64,000 nt of DNA. Source: Acidobacteria bacterium Ga0077522. Lineage in GTDB: Bacteria; Acidobacteriota; Vicinamibacteria; Vicinamibacterales; Vicinamibacteraceae. Each line of letters starts with the position of its first letter. Position 1 is the stretch's first letter. Position numbers and translations under genes: made by a program. Shown piece by piece: positions 38,304 through 48,318 of the stretch. Location of the stretch: assembly GCA_001464065.1 (NCBI GenBank), contig LNDN01000005.1:1-64000 (forward strand), read 5' to 3'. Under the pieces are notes generated by a model. It ran no database searches, was not told where the DNA came from, and saw nothing but the letters and a program-made list of their open reading frames with translations.

Positions 38304-40208
38304 ATGTCCACGTCCTACACCGCCAAAGACATCACCGTCCTCGAGGGCCTCGAGCCGGTGCGCAAGCGCCCCGGCATGTACATCGGCGGCGTGGGCGCCT
38401 CCGGCCTGCATCACCTCGTCTGGGAGATTCTCGACAACTCCATCGACGAGGCGATGAACGGGCATGCGACCCAGATCGGCGTCACGCTGCATGCCGATGG
38501 CAGTTCGATCACGGTGACCGACGATGGCCGCGGCATCCCCGTGGATGTCCACGCCAAGACGAAGAAGACCGCGCTGGAGCTGATCTTCACGGTGCTGCAC
38601 GCCGGCGGCAAGTTCGAGCAGGGCAACTACAAGACGTCCGGTGGCCTGCACGGCGTCGGCGCCAGCGTCGTCAACGCGCTCTCGCGGGAGCTGGTCGCCA
38701 CGGTCAAGCGTGACGGCTTCCAGTGGGAGCAGCGCTTCCGGCAGGGCGTGCCCCAGGGGCCGCCGACCAAGCTGGGACCCGCCCGCGGCAGCGGCACGAC
38801 GGTCTTCTTCCGGCCCGACACGACGATCTTCCCGAAGATCGAGTTCGACGCCGACACCATCGCCCAGCGGCTCGAGGTGGCCAGCTACCTGCACCGCGGT
38901 CTCCGCATCACGTACGAGAACGAGGTCACCCGGCAGAAGGTGACCTACGCCCATGCCGATGGCCTGGCCGACTACCTGCGCAAGCTGGTCGCCGAGCGCG
39001 GCACCAAGCCCGTGCACGAGAGCGCGTTCGTCGTCTCGCGCGATGGCGCCCTCCGGCTCGACCTCGCGATGCAGTGGACCGAGTCCACCGACGAGCACCT
39101 GCGCAGCTACGTCAACGGCATCCCGACCGGATCGGGCGGCACCCACGAGAACGGCTTCCGCGCCGGTCTCGGCAAGGCGATGCGCAACTTCATCGAGACG
39201 CACAACCTCTCGCCGCGTGGCGTCACGCTGACGGCCGAAGACCTCCGGGAGGGACTCGTCGGCGTGCTGAGCGTGTTCATCGAGGAGCCGCAGTTCCAGG
39301 GGCAGACCAAGGACCGCCTGAACAACCCGGAGGTGCAGTCGGCCGTCGACGGCCTCGTACGCCCCGCCCTCGAGCACTGGCTGAATCAGAACATCTCGAT
39401 CGCCGAAGCCATCGTGGCGCGGGTGATCCTGTCGGCCCGTGCCCGCGAAGCGAGCCGCGCCGCCCAGCAGGAAGTCACCCGCAAGACCGCCACCGCGCAC
39501 CGGCTCACACTGCCGGGCAAGCTGTCGGACTGCACGACGACCAATCGCGGCCTGAGCGAGTTGTTCATCGTCGAGGGCGATTCGGCCGGCGGCTCGGCCA
39601 AGCAGGGACGCGACCGTGTGCGCCAGGCCATCCTGCCCCTGCGCGGCAAGGTCCTCAACACCGAGAGCGTGTCGACGGCCAAGGTCCTCGAGAACAAGGA
39701 ACTGGCCGATCTCGTGACGGCGCTCGGCTGCGGCGTCGGCAAGCAGTTCGACCTGTCGCGCCTGCGGTACGGCAAGGTGGTGCTGCTGGCCGATGCCGAC
39801 TCCGACGGCCACCACATCGCGACGCTCCTGCTGACGTTCATCTACCGGCACATGCCGCAGCTGATCACGAGCGGACGCGTCTTCATCGCCCAGCCGCCAC
39901 TGTTCCGCATCGACATCGGCAAGGAGACGTTCTGGGCCCAGGACGATGCCCAGCGTGATGCGATCGTCAGGAAGGCCACCGGGCGTGCCAAGCCGGACAT
40001 CACGCGGTTCAAGGGCCTCGGCGAGATGATGCCCAAGGTGCTGTGGGAGACCACGCTCAATCCGAAGACGCGCCGCCTGCTGCGCGTGATGATCTCGGAC
40101 CAGTTGGTGACCGACCGCATCATCAACGAGCTGATGGGCAAGGACGCCTCGGCCCGTTTCCGGTTCATCATGGACCGGGCCGAAGAGGCCGAGGAACTGG
40201 ACGTCTAG
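38304..40208 (+). CDS. parE: DNA topoisomerase IV subunit B
   Basis: A 634-aa type IIA topoisomerase ATPase subunit. GHKL ATPase motifs are [24 protein letters not shown] and [15 protein letters not shown]. The TOPRIM domain has [15 protein letters not shown] and [13 protein letters not shown]. ParE rather than GyrB is favoured by [18 protein letters not shown] and [20 protein letters not shown], and by the nearby ParC. The ATG at 38304 directly follows the dispersed repeat with no obvious ribosome-binding site. parC and parE are split by about 5 kb of unrelated genes. Confidence 0.9.
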   Translation: MSTSYTAKDITVLEGLEPVRKRPGMYIGGVGASGLHHLVWEILDNSIDEAMNGHATQIGVTLHADGSSITVTDDGRGIPVDVHAKTKKTALELIFTVLHAGGKFEQGNYKTSGGLHGVGASVVNALSRELVATVKRDGFQWEQRFRQGVPQGPPTKLGPARGSGTTVFFRPDTTIFPKIEFDADTIAQRLEVASYLHRGLRITYENEVTRQKVTYAHADGLADYLRKLVAERGTKPVHESAFVVSRDGALRLDLAMQWTESTDEHLRSYVNGIPTGSGGTHENGFRAGLGKAMRNFIETHNLSPRGVTLTAEDLREGLVGVLSVFIEEPQFQGQTKDRLNNPEVQSAVDGLVRPALEHWLNQNISIAEAIVARVILSARAREASRAAQQEVTRKTATAHRLTLPGKLSDCTTTNRGLSELFIVEGDSAGGSAKQGRDRVRQAILPLRGKVLNTESVSTAKVLENKELADLVTALGCGVGKQFDLSRLRYGKVVLLADADSDGHHIATLLLTFIYRHMPQLITSGRVFIAQPPLFRIDIGKETFWAQDDAQRDAIVRKATGRAKPDITRFKGLGEMMPKVLWETTLNPKTRRLLRVMISDQLVTDRIINELMGKDASARFRFIMDRAEEAEELDV

Positions 40209-40256
40209 GCGCGTGGTTGCAGGCGCGCCAGCTCGAGCGTAAGGTTGCGTGAGCCC

Positions 40257-42455
40257 ATGACATGTCGCCCGTTGACCGGCCTGCTGTTGGGGCTGCTCCT
40301 GTGGAGCGGTTCCGCGTCACCGACCGTCGCGCAAGCGCCCGCCTCCCCCCCGGCGCAGCCGCAACCGCCGCCTCAGCCCCCACCGCCGGTCGAGGCTGAG
40401 GCGCAGGCATCGCAGAAATACGAAGAGGAAGTCATCGTCAGCGCCTCGCGGACCGAGCAGGCCCTCGTCAATGCGCCGGCGACCGTCACGCTGATCGACA
40501 GTCGCGCGATCGAGAACTCCCCCGCCACCAACTACGCCGAGTTGCTGCGGGCCGTCCCCGGGCTCAACGTCACGCAGACGTCGGCACGCGACATCAACCT
40601 CACGTCACGATCGGCCACCGGCACGCTGGCGACGTCCCAGCTCGCCCTCGTGGACGGGCGCAGCATCTACCAGGACTTCTTCGGCTTCGTCGCGTGGGAC
40701 TTCCTGCCGATGGATCCCCAGGAGATCAAGCAGATCGAGGTGATTCGTGGTCCGGCCTCGGCGGTGTGGGGGGCCAACGCCCTCACCGGGGTGGTCAACA
40801 TCATCACGAAGACGCCTCGCGAGCAGCAGGGGTCGGCCTTCGCGCTGAGCGCCGGTCTGTTCGGGCGCCAGGCGATGGATGTGGATCGCGGCAACGGGGC
40901 GCTGTTCTCGGTCTCGGCCAGCCACGCGGCCGCGGTGAACGACCGGTGGGCCTACAAGGTCTCCACCGGGTACTACCAGCAGGACGCCATGGCGCGTCCG
41001 ACCGGGCCGATTCCCAACGGCACCGGCACGATCTATCCCGGGTTCGCCAACAGCGGGACCCGGCAACCGAAGTTCGACGCGCGGCTCGATTACGACCATC
41101 CGGACGGGCGGCAGCGCGTGGTGATGCAGGGGGGATTCTCGGGCACCGAGGGCATGATCCACACCGGCATCGGACCGTTCGACATCGACCGCGGCACGTA
41201 CCTGGCGTATGGCAAGGTGAACTATTCACGCGGAGCGACGCGCCTCAACACGTTCGTCAATCGCGTCGATGGCGCCGCCACCAACCTGCTCGCCGTGGGC
41301 GTCGATGGTCGCCCGGTCCCCTTCCTCTTCAAGAACACCACCATGGACGTCGAGGCGGGGCATGTCGCCACCTGGCGGAACCGTCACGTGTTCAGCCTGG
41401 GCGGCAACTTCCGCTACAACGCCTTCGACCTGTCCCTGGCGCCGCGCGAGGACTCGCGCACCGAGGGCGGCATCTATGTGCAGGACGAGATCTTCCTGGC
41501 GCCGATGTGGCGATGGGTGGTCGGCGGCCGCGTCGATGCGTTCTCGGTGCTGGACGGACCCGTCGTGTCGCCGCGGACGACGCTGCTGTTCAAGCCCGCC
41601 CCGGCGCACACGGTGCGGGTGTCGTACAACCGGGCCTACCGGGCGCCCTCGCTGGTCAACAACTTCCTCGACACGGCGATCGTCAACCAGCTGGATCTCG
41701 GCGCCCTCAATCCGGCGCTCGCGGGCCGTGTCTACAACTTCCCCGTCGCGGCCGTCGGCAACGAGACCCTCGAGGAGGAGTCGCTCGATGCGTACGAGAT
41801 CGGCTACTCGGGCGTGATCGCCAACCGCGCGACGGTGAGCGCGGCCGTCTACGTCAACGACAGCCGGAACGCGATCTTCTTCACGCAGAACGGCTCGTAC
41901 CGCGCCGCCACCCCGCCGCCGGGATGGCCGCTGCCGCCGGCGGCCCTCGAACTGATCCTGCTCTCGGGTCGCTTCGGTCCCGGCAACGGCCTGCCCGCGT
42001 CGTTCACGTACCTCAACTTCGGCAAGGTGCGTCAGAAGGGGGTCGAGCTCGGCGTCGATACCGACGTCACCCGCACGCTGACGGCTTTCGCGAACTACTC
42101 GTTCCAGCCGACGCCCGAGCCGTCCGGCTTCGACATCTCGGAGTTGAACATCCCGTCCCGCCACCGCGTCAACCTGGGCGCGAACTACACCGGTGCGCGG
42201 ATGATCGGTAACCTCTCGATGAGCTATGCCAGCGACGCCTACTGGCAGGACGTGCTCGACTCCCGCTACCACGGGACCACCGAGGCCTACACCCTGGTCA
42301 ACGGCACGGTCGGCTATCGGCTCAGCGATACCTTCACGGCATCGCTGAAGGTGCTCAATCTCTTCAACCAGGAGATCCAGCAGCACATCTTCGGCGACGT
42401 GATGCGGCGTCAGGTGGTCCTGGAAGTCCGGATGCGCGTCGGCGCGAGGCCGTAG
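40257..42455 (+). CDS. TonB-dependent outer-membrane receptor
   Basis: A 732-aa outer-membrane protein. A signal peptide (MTCRPLTGLLLGLLLWSGSA) is followed by a Pro-rich linker and a TonB-box-like EEEVIVSASR. The plug domain has APATVTLIDSRAI and VIRGPASAVWGANALTGVVNIITK. The rest is a 22-strand barrel with FSYNRAYRAPS-type signature (RVSYNRAYRAPSLVNNF) and a TonB_dep_Rec C-terminus. Ligand (siderophore, vitamin or polymer) is not evident; no transporter genes flank it. TTG 40245 is an alternative start. Confidence 0.92.
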   Translation: MTCRPLTGLLLGLLLWSGSASPTVAQAPASPPAQPQPPPQPPPPVEAEAQASQKYEEEVIVSASRTEQALVNAPATVTLIDSRAIENSPATNYAELLRAVPGLNVTQTSARDINLTSRSATGTLATSQLALVDGRSIYQDFFGFVAWDFLPMDPQEIKQIEVIRGPASAVWGANALTGVVNIITKTPREQQGSAFALSAGLFGRQAMDVDRGNGALFSVSASHAAAVNDRWAYKVSTGYYQQDAMARPTGPIPNGTGTIYPGFANSGTRQPKFDARLDYDHPDGRQRVVMQGGFSGTEGMIHTGIGPFDIDRGTYLAYGKVNYSRGATRLNTFVNRVDGAATNLLAVGVDGRPVPFLFKNTTMDVEAGHVATWRNRHVFSLGGNFRYNAFDLSLAPREDSRTEGGIYVQDEIFLAPMWRWVVGGRVDAFSVLDGPVVSPRTTLLFKPAPAHTVRVSYNRAYRAPSLVNNFLDTAIVNQLDLGALNPALAGRVYNFPVAAVGNETLEEESLDAYEIGYSGVIANRATVSAAVYVNDSRNAIFFTQNGSYRAATPPPGWPLPPAALELILLSGRFGPGNGLPASFTYLNFGKVRQKGVELGVDTDVTRTLTAFANYSFQPTPEPSGFDISELNIPSRHRVNLGANYTGARMIGNLSMSYASDAYWQDVLDSRYHGTTEAYTLVNGTVGYRLSDTFTASLKVLNLFNQEIQQHIFGDVMRRQVVLEVRMRVGARP

Positions 42456-42459
42456 CCGT

Positions 42460-42606
42460 GGGCGCCCGCAGGCGGATGCGGCCGGTCAGCCGTTCGGCGC
42501 GGGATCGGTGGTCAGCGGTGTGGCGACGCCGGACAAGTCCTGGCTCTTCGCGGAGGGCGCGACCGGCGTGGCACTGGCGACCCGCTTGCCGGATCCCCCG
42601 GGATGA
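42460..42606 (+). pseudogene. Possible remnant of a WxFAEGATG-repeat surface protein
   Basis: One forward frame of this gap encodes AGQPFGAGSVVSGVATPDKS and then WLFAEGATG before a TGA. W-x-F/L-AEG-A/S-T-G is a repeated signature of large secreted proteins in Acidobacteria, Actinobacteria and Chloroflexi (from memory). There is no start codon with a signal peptide and the frame is too short, so this looks like a decayed 3' fragment. Confidence 0.35.
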
Positions 42607-42622
42607 TGCCGTCATCCCGTTC

Positions 42623-42628
42623 TATACT
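42623..42628 (+). promoter_or_regulatory. -10-like TATACT upstream of the SGNH gene
   Basis: TATACT ends 12 bases before the GTG at 42641, predicting a leader of about 6 bases. No matching -35 is seen. Confidence 0.4.
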
Positions 42629-42640
42629 TTTCGGCCGTAC

Positions 42641-43747
42641 GTGACCGAATCGCCCCTGCCCGCTCCTGCCCCCCACGAGTTGCCTCGCACGCCGCCGGCC
42701 GAATGGTCGACGCGAGGCGCATGGCGTCTCGTGGCCATCCTGGCGGTCGCGCTGGCGGTCCCGCTGATCTGGCACCCCGTCATGGCCCGGTTGTCGAGCC
42801 GGGCGGTAGAACCCAGCTACCTGCCGGCCCTCGAAGCGTCGCGTGAGCGCATCGCGTTCCGCCCCGACCCCATCAAGGACCTGCAGCGGCTGCGGCCCTC
42901 CTATGTCTTCATCGGCGACTCGATGCTCGGCACCCGCATCGATGCCGGCTATCTCGCCGGCCTGCTGGGGCAGGACGTGGCGATGCTGGCGCGGGCCGGC
43001 ACCGGCTCGGCCTACTGGTACCTCAGCTTCAAGAACTATCTGGTCGCCAGCGGCGAGCGGCCGAAAGTGACGTTCTTCTTCTTCCGCGACCTCAACATGA
43101 CCGACCCGCTGTTCCGGCTCACCGGGCCGTTCCGCTGGTCGCTGGACGAGGTCGCCCAGCCCGAGGAACCGGCGCTCAACGACGTCATCGCCTCGCGCCG
43201 CCAGGGCGCGTGGTTCCGGGTGCACGGAGCCGTCAATCGCGCCTACAACGTCGATCGCGCCAACGCCTGGATGGAACGGCAGTTGTACGACTGGCCGACG
43301 CGCCTGTGGACCGACGACGAGCCGGCGCGCCGCGCCTGGCTCGAGACGATGACGTTCGAGACGATGGGGCTCGAGCGCCTGCGACCGATGACCGACGCCG
43401 ACGTGCAGGCCACGGTGGACGCCGAGGCGGACTTCGCCCGCACCATGCCGCAGTCGGTGCTGCCGCTGATCATCGACCTGGCCAAGCAGCACGGCATGAA
43501 GGTCTGCTTCGTGCGCGTCCAGCGACGCCCCGTCGGCAACACGCCGCCGGCGCAGTCACCGCGCATGCAGGAATACATGCGGGACTTCAAGGCGTACGTC
43601 GAAGCCGAGGGCATGTTCCTGCACGACGACACGGGCGATCCGATGCAGACCCTGGCGATGTACGAGGACGGCGATCACATCGGGCGCGCGCACCGGCAGC
43701 GCTACACGCGGCAGTTCCGCGCCACCCTGCACCCGCTGTTCCGATGA
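42641..43747 (+). CDS. Membrane-anchored SGNH-like protein, AlgJ/AlgX-type O-acetylation partner
   Basis: A 368-aa protein with one N-terminal TM helix (about residues 28-48) and a periplasmic domain. SGNH-type catalytic elements are YVFIGDSMLGTRID (nucleophile Ser) and EDGDHIGRAHRQ (Asp/His pair). Such proteins accept an acetyl group from an MBOAT partner and transfer it to a polysaccharide. The MBOAT gene follows with an ATGA overlap. GTG 42641 is the start closest to the promoter-like TATACT; the ORF track's earlier start crosses the gap. Confidence 0.75.
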   Translation: MTESPLPAPAPHELPRTPPAEWSTRGAWRLVAILAVALAVPLIWHPVMARLSSRAVEPSYLPALEASRERIAFRPDPIKDLQRLRPSYVFIGDSMLGTRIDAGYLAGLLGQDVAMLARAGTGSAYWYLSFKNYLVASGERPKVTFFFFRDLNMTDPLFRLTGPFRWSLDEVAQPEEPALNDVIASRRQGAWFRVHGAVNRAYNVDRANAWMERQLYDWPTRLWTDDEPARRAWLETMTFETMGLERLRPMTDADVQATVDAEADFARTMPQSVLPLIIDLAKQHGMKVCFVRVQRRPVGNTPPAQSPRMQEYMRDFKAYVEAEGMFLHDDTGDPMQTLAMYEDGDHIGRAHRQRYTRQFRATLHPLFR

Positions 43748-45210
43748 CCTTCCACTCGCTCGATTTCCTCGTCTTCTTCGTCGTCGTGACGACCGTCTAC
43801 TGGCGGCTGTCGCACGGCGCCCAGAACTGGTTCCTGCTGGTGGCGAGCTACCTGTTCTACGGCTGGGTGACGCCGTGGTTCTGCCTGCTGCTCGGCGGCA
43901 CGACCCTCGTGGACTGGTGGGTGGCGCAGAAGATGGACCCGGCCGCGCCCGCGTCCGGCACGCGGTGGAGCCGACGCACCTGGCTGGTCGTGAGCCTCGT
44001 GTCCAACCTCACGGTGCTCGGCTTCTTCAAGTACTTCAACTTCTTCATCGACAGCGTGCAGGCGGCGATGGCGTCGGCCGGGCTCGAAGCCTCGCTGCCG
44101 GTGCTGCGCATCGTGCTGCCGGTCGGGATCTCGTTCTACACGTTCCAGAGTCTGAGCTACACGATCGACGTCTACCGGGGACGCCTGCGCGCGAGCGGGT
44201 CGCTGCGCGACTTCGCGCTGTTCGTCGCCTTCTTCCCGCAGTTGGTGGCCGGGCCGATCGAGCGCGCGGAGGCCCTGTTGCCGCGCGTGCAGCACCCGCG
44301 CGTGTTCAACCTCGTGGTCGCCCGCGACGCCCTGGTGCTGATGGCCTGGGGCTTCTTCAAGAAGCTGGTCATCGCCGACAACGTCGGCATCATCGCCAAT
44401 CGGGTGTTCGCGATGAAGGACCCCGGCTTCGAGATGCTGTGGGCCGGCGTCTTCGCCTTCGGGCTGCAGATCTTCGCCGACTTCTCGGCCTACACCGACA
44501 TCGCCCGCGGGTGCGCCCGGTGGCTCGGGTTCGACCTGATGAAGAACTTCGAACACCCGTACCTGGCGCTCTCGCCGTCCGACTTCTGGCGGCGCTGGCA
44601 CATCTCGCTGTCGTCGTGGTTTCGCGATTACCTCTACATCCCGCTGGGCGGGTCGCGCCGGGGTCTGCCGCGCACCCTGGTCAACATCCTGATCACGTTC
44701 GTGATCTCGGGCCTGTGGCACGGCGCGGCCTGGAACTTCGCCCTGTGGGGCGCCTACCACGGCCTGCTGCTCGTGGGGGAACGCACGTGGGGCGCGCTGC
44801 GCGGGGTCGGACGCCATCCGGGGCGGCAGCGCGTGCCCGCCTGGCGCGTCGTGCCGCAGTGGGCCCTGATGTACGTGCTGGTGCACATCGGCTGGCTGCT
44901 GTTCCGCGAGGCCGACGCGGCCATGCTCTGGCGCGACCTCACCCTGGTCCCGGGCACCGCGCCGCTGGCTGAGCGGCAGGCTGGCCTCTATCTGTTCCTC
45001 GTGGCCTTCACGCTGTCACTGCCGCTGTGGGCGCACAGTCTGTGGACGGTCTGGCAGGGCCGGTCCTACTCGGATCGTCCGGTGGTCCGCGAGGCCGAGG
45101 TGCCGACGCGGACGATCGTCTGGCAGGCGCTGGCCGTGGGCGTGATGTTCGCCACCATCCTCGTGCTGCGCAGCCGGACGTCCCTCGACTTCATCTATTT
45201 CGCCTTCTAG
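43744..45210 (+). CDS. MBOAT family O-acyltransferase (AlgI/DltB-like)
   Basis: A 488-aa inner-membrane protein with about 11 TM helices. Diagnostic motifs are FFKYFNFFIDS, LPVGISFYTFQSLSYTIDVYRG, FFPQLVAGPIERA, SPSDFWRRWHISLSSWFRDYLYIPLGG and the catalytic His in GLWHGAAWNF. AlgI-type MBOATs move acetyl groups across the membrane for O-acetylation of alginate-like exopolysaccharide, cellulose or wall polymers. The start overlaps the SGNH stop as ATGA. No polysaccharide biosynthesis genes are adjacent, so the acceptor polymer is unknown. Confidence 0.92.
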   Translation: MTFHSLDFLVFFVVVTTVYWRLSHGAQNWFLLVASYLFYGWVTPWFCLLLGGTTLVDWWVAQKMDPAAPASGTRWSRRTWLVVSLVSNLTVLGFFKYFNFFIDSVQAAMASAGLEASLPVLRIVLPVGISFYTFQSLSYTIDVYRGRLRASGSLRDFALFVAFFPQLVAGPIERAEALLPRVQHPRVFNLVVARDALVLMAWGFFKKLVIADNVGIIANRVFAMKDPGFEMLWAGVFAFGLQIFADFSAYTDIARGCARWLGFDLMKNFEHPYLALSPSDFWRRWHISLSSWFRDYLYIPLGGSRRGLPRTLVNILITFVISGLWHGAAWNFALWGAYHGLLLVGERTWGALRGVGRHPGRQRVPAWRVVPQWALMYVLVHIGWLLFREADAAMLWRDLTLVPGTAPLAERQAGLYLFLVAFTLSLPLWAHSLWTVWQGRSYSDRPVVREAEVPTRTIVWQALAVGVMFATILVLRSRTSLDFIYFAF

Positions 45211-45229
45211 GCGGTCCCGGCGGTCGCCT

Positions 45230-45490
45230 GTGCACGGCACGTTCCGTCCTCTCGTCCTCGACGCCCTCGCCGGACACGGCCTGCGCCCGACGCCCGACAC
45301 GCCGGTGGACCTCCTGCGCGCGCAGGTCAACGACCTCTACCGGTACGAGATCCGCCAGCTGCGAAGCCGCCTGATCGCCGGCGACATCGCCAAAGCCTCC
45401 TACGCCGGCGCCGTGCGCACCCTGCGGCTGCGCTACCTGTTGCTGTCACTGCCGAAGGACCAGTGGCGTTCTCCTGCGCCGCCCTGCTGA
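45230..45490 (+). CDS. Small conserved-looking hypothetical protein, 86 aa
   Basis: The GTG at 45230 opens VHGTFRPLVLDALAGHGLRPTP, then a helical core VDLLRAQVNDLYRYEIRQLR and YAGAVRTLRLRYLLLSLPKDQW. It looks like a small three-helix protein. I recall similar short proteins in Acidobacteria but know no function. It lies 19 bases after the MBOAT stop and 25 bases before sucA, and the sucA -10-like box comes just after its end. Confidence 0.6.
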   Translation: MHGTFRPLVLDALAGHGLRPTPDTPVDLLRAQVNDLYRYEIRQLRSRLIAGDIAKASYAGAVRTLRLRYLLLSLPKDQWRSPAPPC

Positions 45491-45498
45491 TGCTGCGA

Positions 45499-45504
45499 TA
45501 GAAT
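45499..45504 (+). promoter_or_regulatory. -10-like TAGAAT upstream of sucA
   Basis: TAGAAT ends 11 bases before the sucA ATG. It overlaps the end of the 86-aa gene region. A transcript from it would have a leader of about 5 bases. Confidence 0.4.
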
Positions 45505-45515
45505 CTGAATTCCGT

Positions 45516-48311
45516 ATGGGTGGATGGAACGAGTTTCAGGGTCTCAATGCCGGGTACGTGCTCGAACTCTATGACCGGTACCGGCAGGATCCCGCCGCCG
45601 TGGACGCGCAGACGCGCGCCTACTTCGAGCAGTGGACGCCGCCCGACGATCCGTCGGCGCCGGTGTCCGGTGCCGGTGCCGGCGTCGATCTCCGCGCCGT
45701 CGTCGGTGCGGCGACGCTCGCCGAGTCGATTCGCCGGTACGGGCATCTCGGCGCGCAGATCGACCCGCTGGGCTCGCGCCCGACGGGCGATCCGTCGCTC
45801 GCCCCCGAGGGGCACGGCATCACGGACGAGCAACTGCGCGGCCTGCCGGCCAGCGTGGTGAGCGGGCCGCTCGCGGAGGGGCAACCCAACGCCGCCGCGG
45901 CCATCACGGCGCTGCGGCAGGCGTACTGCACGCGCACCGGCTACGACTTCGCCCAGGTGTTCGTCCCCGAGGAGCGCGAGTGGCTCCGCCTGGCCGTCGA
46001 AAGTGCCCGCTTCCGGCCCCCCATCGCCCCCATCGACGCCGACGCCCTGCTCGACCGCATCACCGAGGTCGAGACCTTCGAGCGGTTTCTCCATCGCACC
46101 TTTCCGGGCAAGACGCGGTTCTCGGTCGAGGGCCTGGACATGCTGGTGCCCATCCTCGACACGGTCATCAATGGCGCCAACGAATCCGGCCTGCGCCATG
46201 TGCTGATCGGCATGGCGCATCGCGGGCGGCTCAACGTGCTGGCGCACGTGCTCGGCAAGCCGTACGCGCAGATCCTCGCGGAGTTCAAGGACCCCGTGAT
46301 GGCGCGCACGGGCTACCGCATCGACCTCGGCTGGACCGGCGACGTCAAGTACCACGCCGGCGCCCTGCGGCAGTTCGATGCCGATACGCAGGTCTCGATG
46401 GCCCCGAATCCGAGCCACCTCGAGTTCGTCAATCCGGTGATCGAAGGCATGGCGCGCGCGGCGGGCACGGAGGCGGGCCGGCCCGGCGGGCCCGTGTTCG
46501 ACGCCGACCGCACGCTCCCGGTCCTGATCCACGGCGACGCGGCGTTCCCCGGGCAGGGGATCGTCGCCGAGACGCTCAACCTGTCGCGCCTCGATGGCTA
46601 CACGACGGGCGGCACGATTCACATCATCGCCAACAACCAGCTCGGGTTCACGGCCGTGCCGGCCGAGTCCTACTCCACCTCGTACGCCAGTGGGCTGGCG
46701 CGCGGCTTCAAGATCCCGATCGTCCACGTCAACGCGGATGACCCGATCGCGTGCATCGAGGCGGCGCGCATGGCCTGGGCCTATCGGGCCCGGTTTCAGC
46801 GCGATTTCCTCATCGATCTGGTCGGCTACCGCCGCTACGGGCACAACGAGGGCGACGAACCGGCGTTCACGCAGCCGCTGATGTACCAGAAGATCGCGAA
46901 CCATCCAACGGTGCGCGAGCAGTGGGCGGCCCACGTCGAACAGACGACCGGGCGCACCGGCATCGCGCAGCCGCTCGTCGACCAGCGGATGAAGGCGCTC
47001 GAGCAGGTCTACGAGCAGCTCAAGCCCGAAGAGGCGATCGTCAATCCGATCCCGGAGCCGCCGCCGGCCGGGGCGGCCCGGCAGGTGCGCACGTCGGTGC
47101 CCCTGGCCGATCTGCAGGCGATGAACGAGGCGCTGCTGACGCGGCCGGAGGGCTTCACCGGCCATCGCAAGCTGGATCGCGGCCGCGAGCGGCGCAAGAG
47201 CGTCTTCGAGCAGCCCGACGAGCGGTCGATCGACTGGGCGACCGCCGAGGAACTCGCCTACGCCAGCATCCTGGCCGACGGCATTCCGATCCGCCTGACC
47301 GGCGAGGACGTGCAGCGCGGGACCTTCAGTCACCGCCATGCGGCCTTCCGCGACGTGGAGACGGGCGCCATCGACATCCCGCTGCAGCGTCTGCCGCAGG
47401 CGAGGGCGAGCTTCGAGATCCACAACAGCCCGCTGAGCGAGAACGCCACCATCGGGTTCGAGTACGGCTACAACGTGCAGGCCCCGGACCGGATGGTCAT
47501 CTGGGAAGGCCAGTACGGCGACTTCATCAACGGGGCGCAGGTCGTGCTCGACCAGTTCGTCACGTCGGCGCGCGCCAAGTGGGGCCAGACGCCCTCGCTC
47601 GTGCTGCTGCTGCCGCACGGCTACGAGGGGCAGGGCCCCGAGCACTCCAGTGCGCGTCCCGAACGCTTCCTCGGGGCCGCGGCCGACATCAACCTGCGCA
47701 TGGCCAACTGCACGACGGCCGCGCAGTACTTCCACCTCCTGCGCCGACAGGCGCTGCTGCTGACCACCGATCCGCTGCCGCTGATCGTGCTGACGCCGAA
47801 AAGCCTGCTGCGGCACCCGCTGGTCGCGTCGACGCCCGCCGAACTGGCCGAGGGCGCCTGGCGCCCGGTGATCGATGACGACGAAGCCAGGACCCGGGCG
47901 CGCGACGTGCGACGCGTGGTGTTCTGCAGCGGCAAGGTCTACGTCGACCTCGTGTCGGCCGAGCAGCGGCAATCGGATCGCCAGACGGCGATCTGCCGCA
48001 TCGAGCAGCTCTACCCCTTCCCGGCCGACGAGGTCGAGGCCGTGATTGCGGGGTACCCCAACGCCGACGACATCGTGTGGCTGCAGGAGGAGCCCCTGAA
48101 CATGGGGGCGTGGGACTTCTTCCGGCCCTGCTTCGAGGAACTGCTCGATGGGCGTCTGCCGGTGCGGTATCTCGGTCGTCCGCGGAGCGCGAGCCCGTCC
48201 GAGGGGTCCCTCGGCTGGCACATGATCAACCAGAAGATGCTGGTGGCCGAGGCGTACGCCCCCACCGCTCCCGCGCCGCGCGCTGCGCGCCGGGTCAAGG
48301 CAAAGGCATAG
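45516..48311 (+). CDS. sucA: 2-oxoglutarate dehydrogenase E1 component
   Basis: A 931-aa thiamine-diphosphate enzyme that decarboxylates 2-oxoglutarate in the TCA cycle. The N-terminal helical domain opens with [19 protein letters not shown]. Catalytic motifs include [60 protein letters not shown] and [18 protein letters not shown]. The Pyr/C-terminal domains have [16 protein letters not shown] and [17 protein letters not shown]. Length matches SucA. sucB follows after 7 bases; E3 (lpd) is not in the window. Confidence 0.97.
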   Translation: MGGWNEFQGLNAGYVLELYDRYRQDPAAVDAQTRAYFEQWTPPDDPSAPVSGAGAGVDLRAVVGAATLAESIRRYGHLGAQIDPLGSRPTGDPSLAPEGHGITDEQLRGLPASVVSGPLAEGQPNAAAAITALRQAYCTRTGYDFAQVFVPEEREWLRLAVESARFRPPIAPIDADALLDRITEVETFERFLHRTFPGKTRFSVEGLDMLVPILDTVINGANESGLRHVLIGMAHRGRLNVLAHVLGKPYAQILAEFKDPVMARTGYRIDLGWTGDVKYHAGALRQFDADTQVSMAPNPSHLEFVNPVIEGMARAAGTEAGRPGGPVFDADRTLPVLIHGDAAFPGQGIVAETLNLSRLDGYTTGGTIHIIANNQLGFTAVPAESYSTSYASGLARGFKIPIVHVNADDPIACIEAARMAWAYRARFQRDFLIDLVGYRRYGHNEGDEPAFTQPLMYQKIANHPTVREQWAAHVEQTTGRTGIAQPLVDQRMKALEQVYEQLKPEEAIVNPIPEPPPAGAARQVRTSVPLADLQAMNEALLTRPEGFTGHRKLDRGRERRKSVFEQPDERSIDWATAEELAYASILADGIPIRLTGEDVQRGTFSHRHAAFRDVETGAIDIPLQRLPQARASFEIHNSPLSENATIGFEYGYNVQAPDRMVIWEGQYGDFINGAQVVLDQFVTSARAKWGQTPSLVLLLPHGYEGQGPEHSSARPERFLGAAADINLRMANCTTAAQYFHLLRRQALLLTTDPLPLIVLTPKSLLRHPLVASTPAELAEGAWRPVIDDDEARTRARDVRRVVFCSGKVYVDLVSAEQRQSDRQTAICRIEQLYPFPADEVEAVIAGYPNADDIVWLQEEPLNMGAWDFFRPCFEELLDGRLPVRYLGRPRSASPSEGSLGWHMINQKMLVAEAYAPTAPAPRAARRVKAKA

Positions 48312-48318
48312 AGCACAC

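Noticed and set aside
42364-42615. 83-aa minus-strand ORF in the gap before the SGNH gene
   Set aside because: Arg/Pro-rich composition typical of GC-rich noise and no start signal; the opposite-strand FAEG remnant explains the region better.
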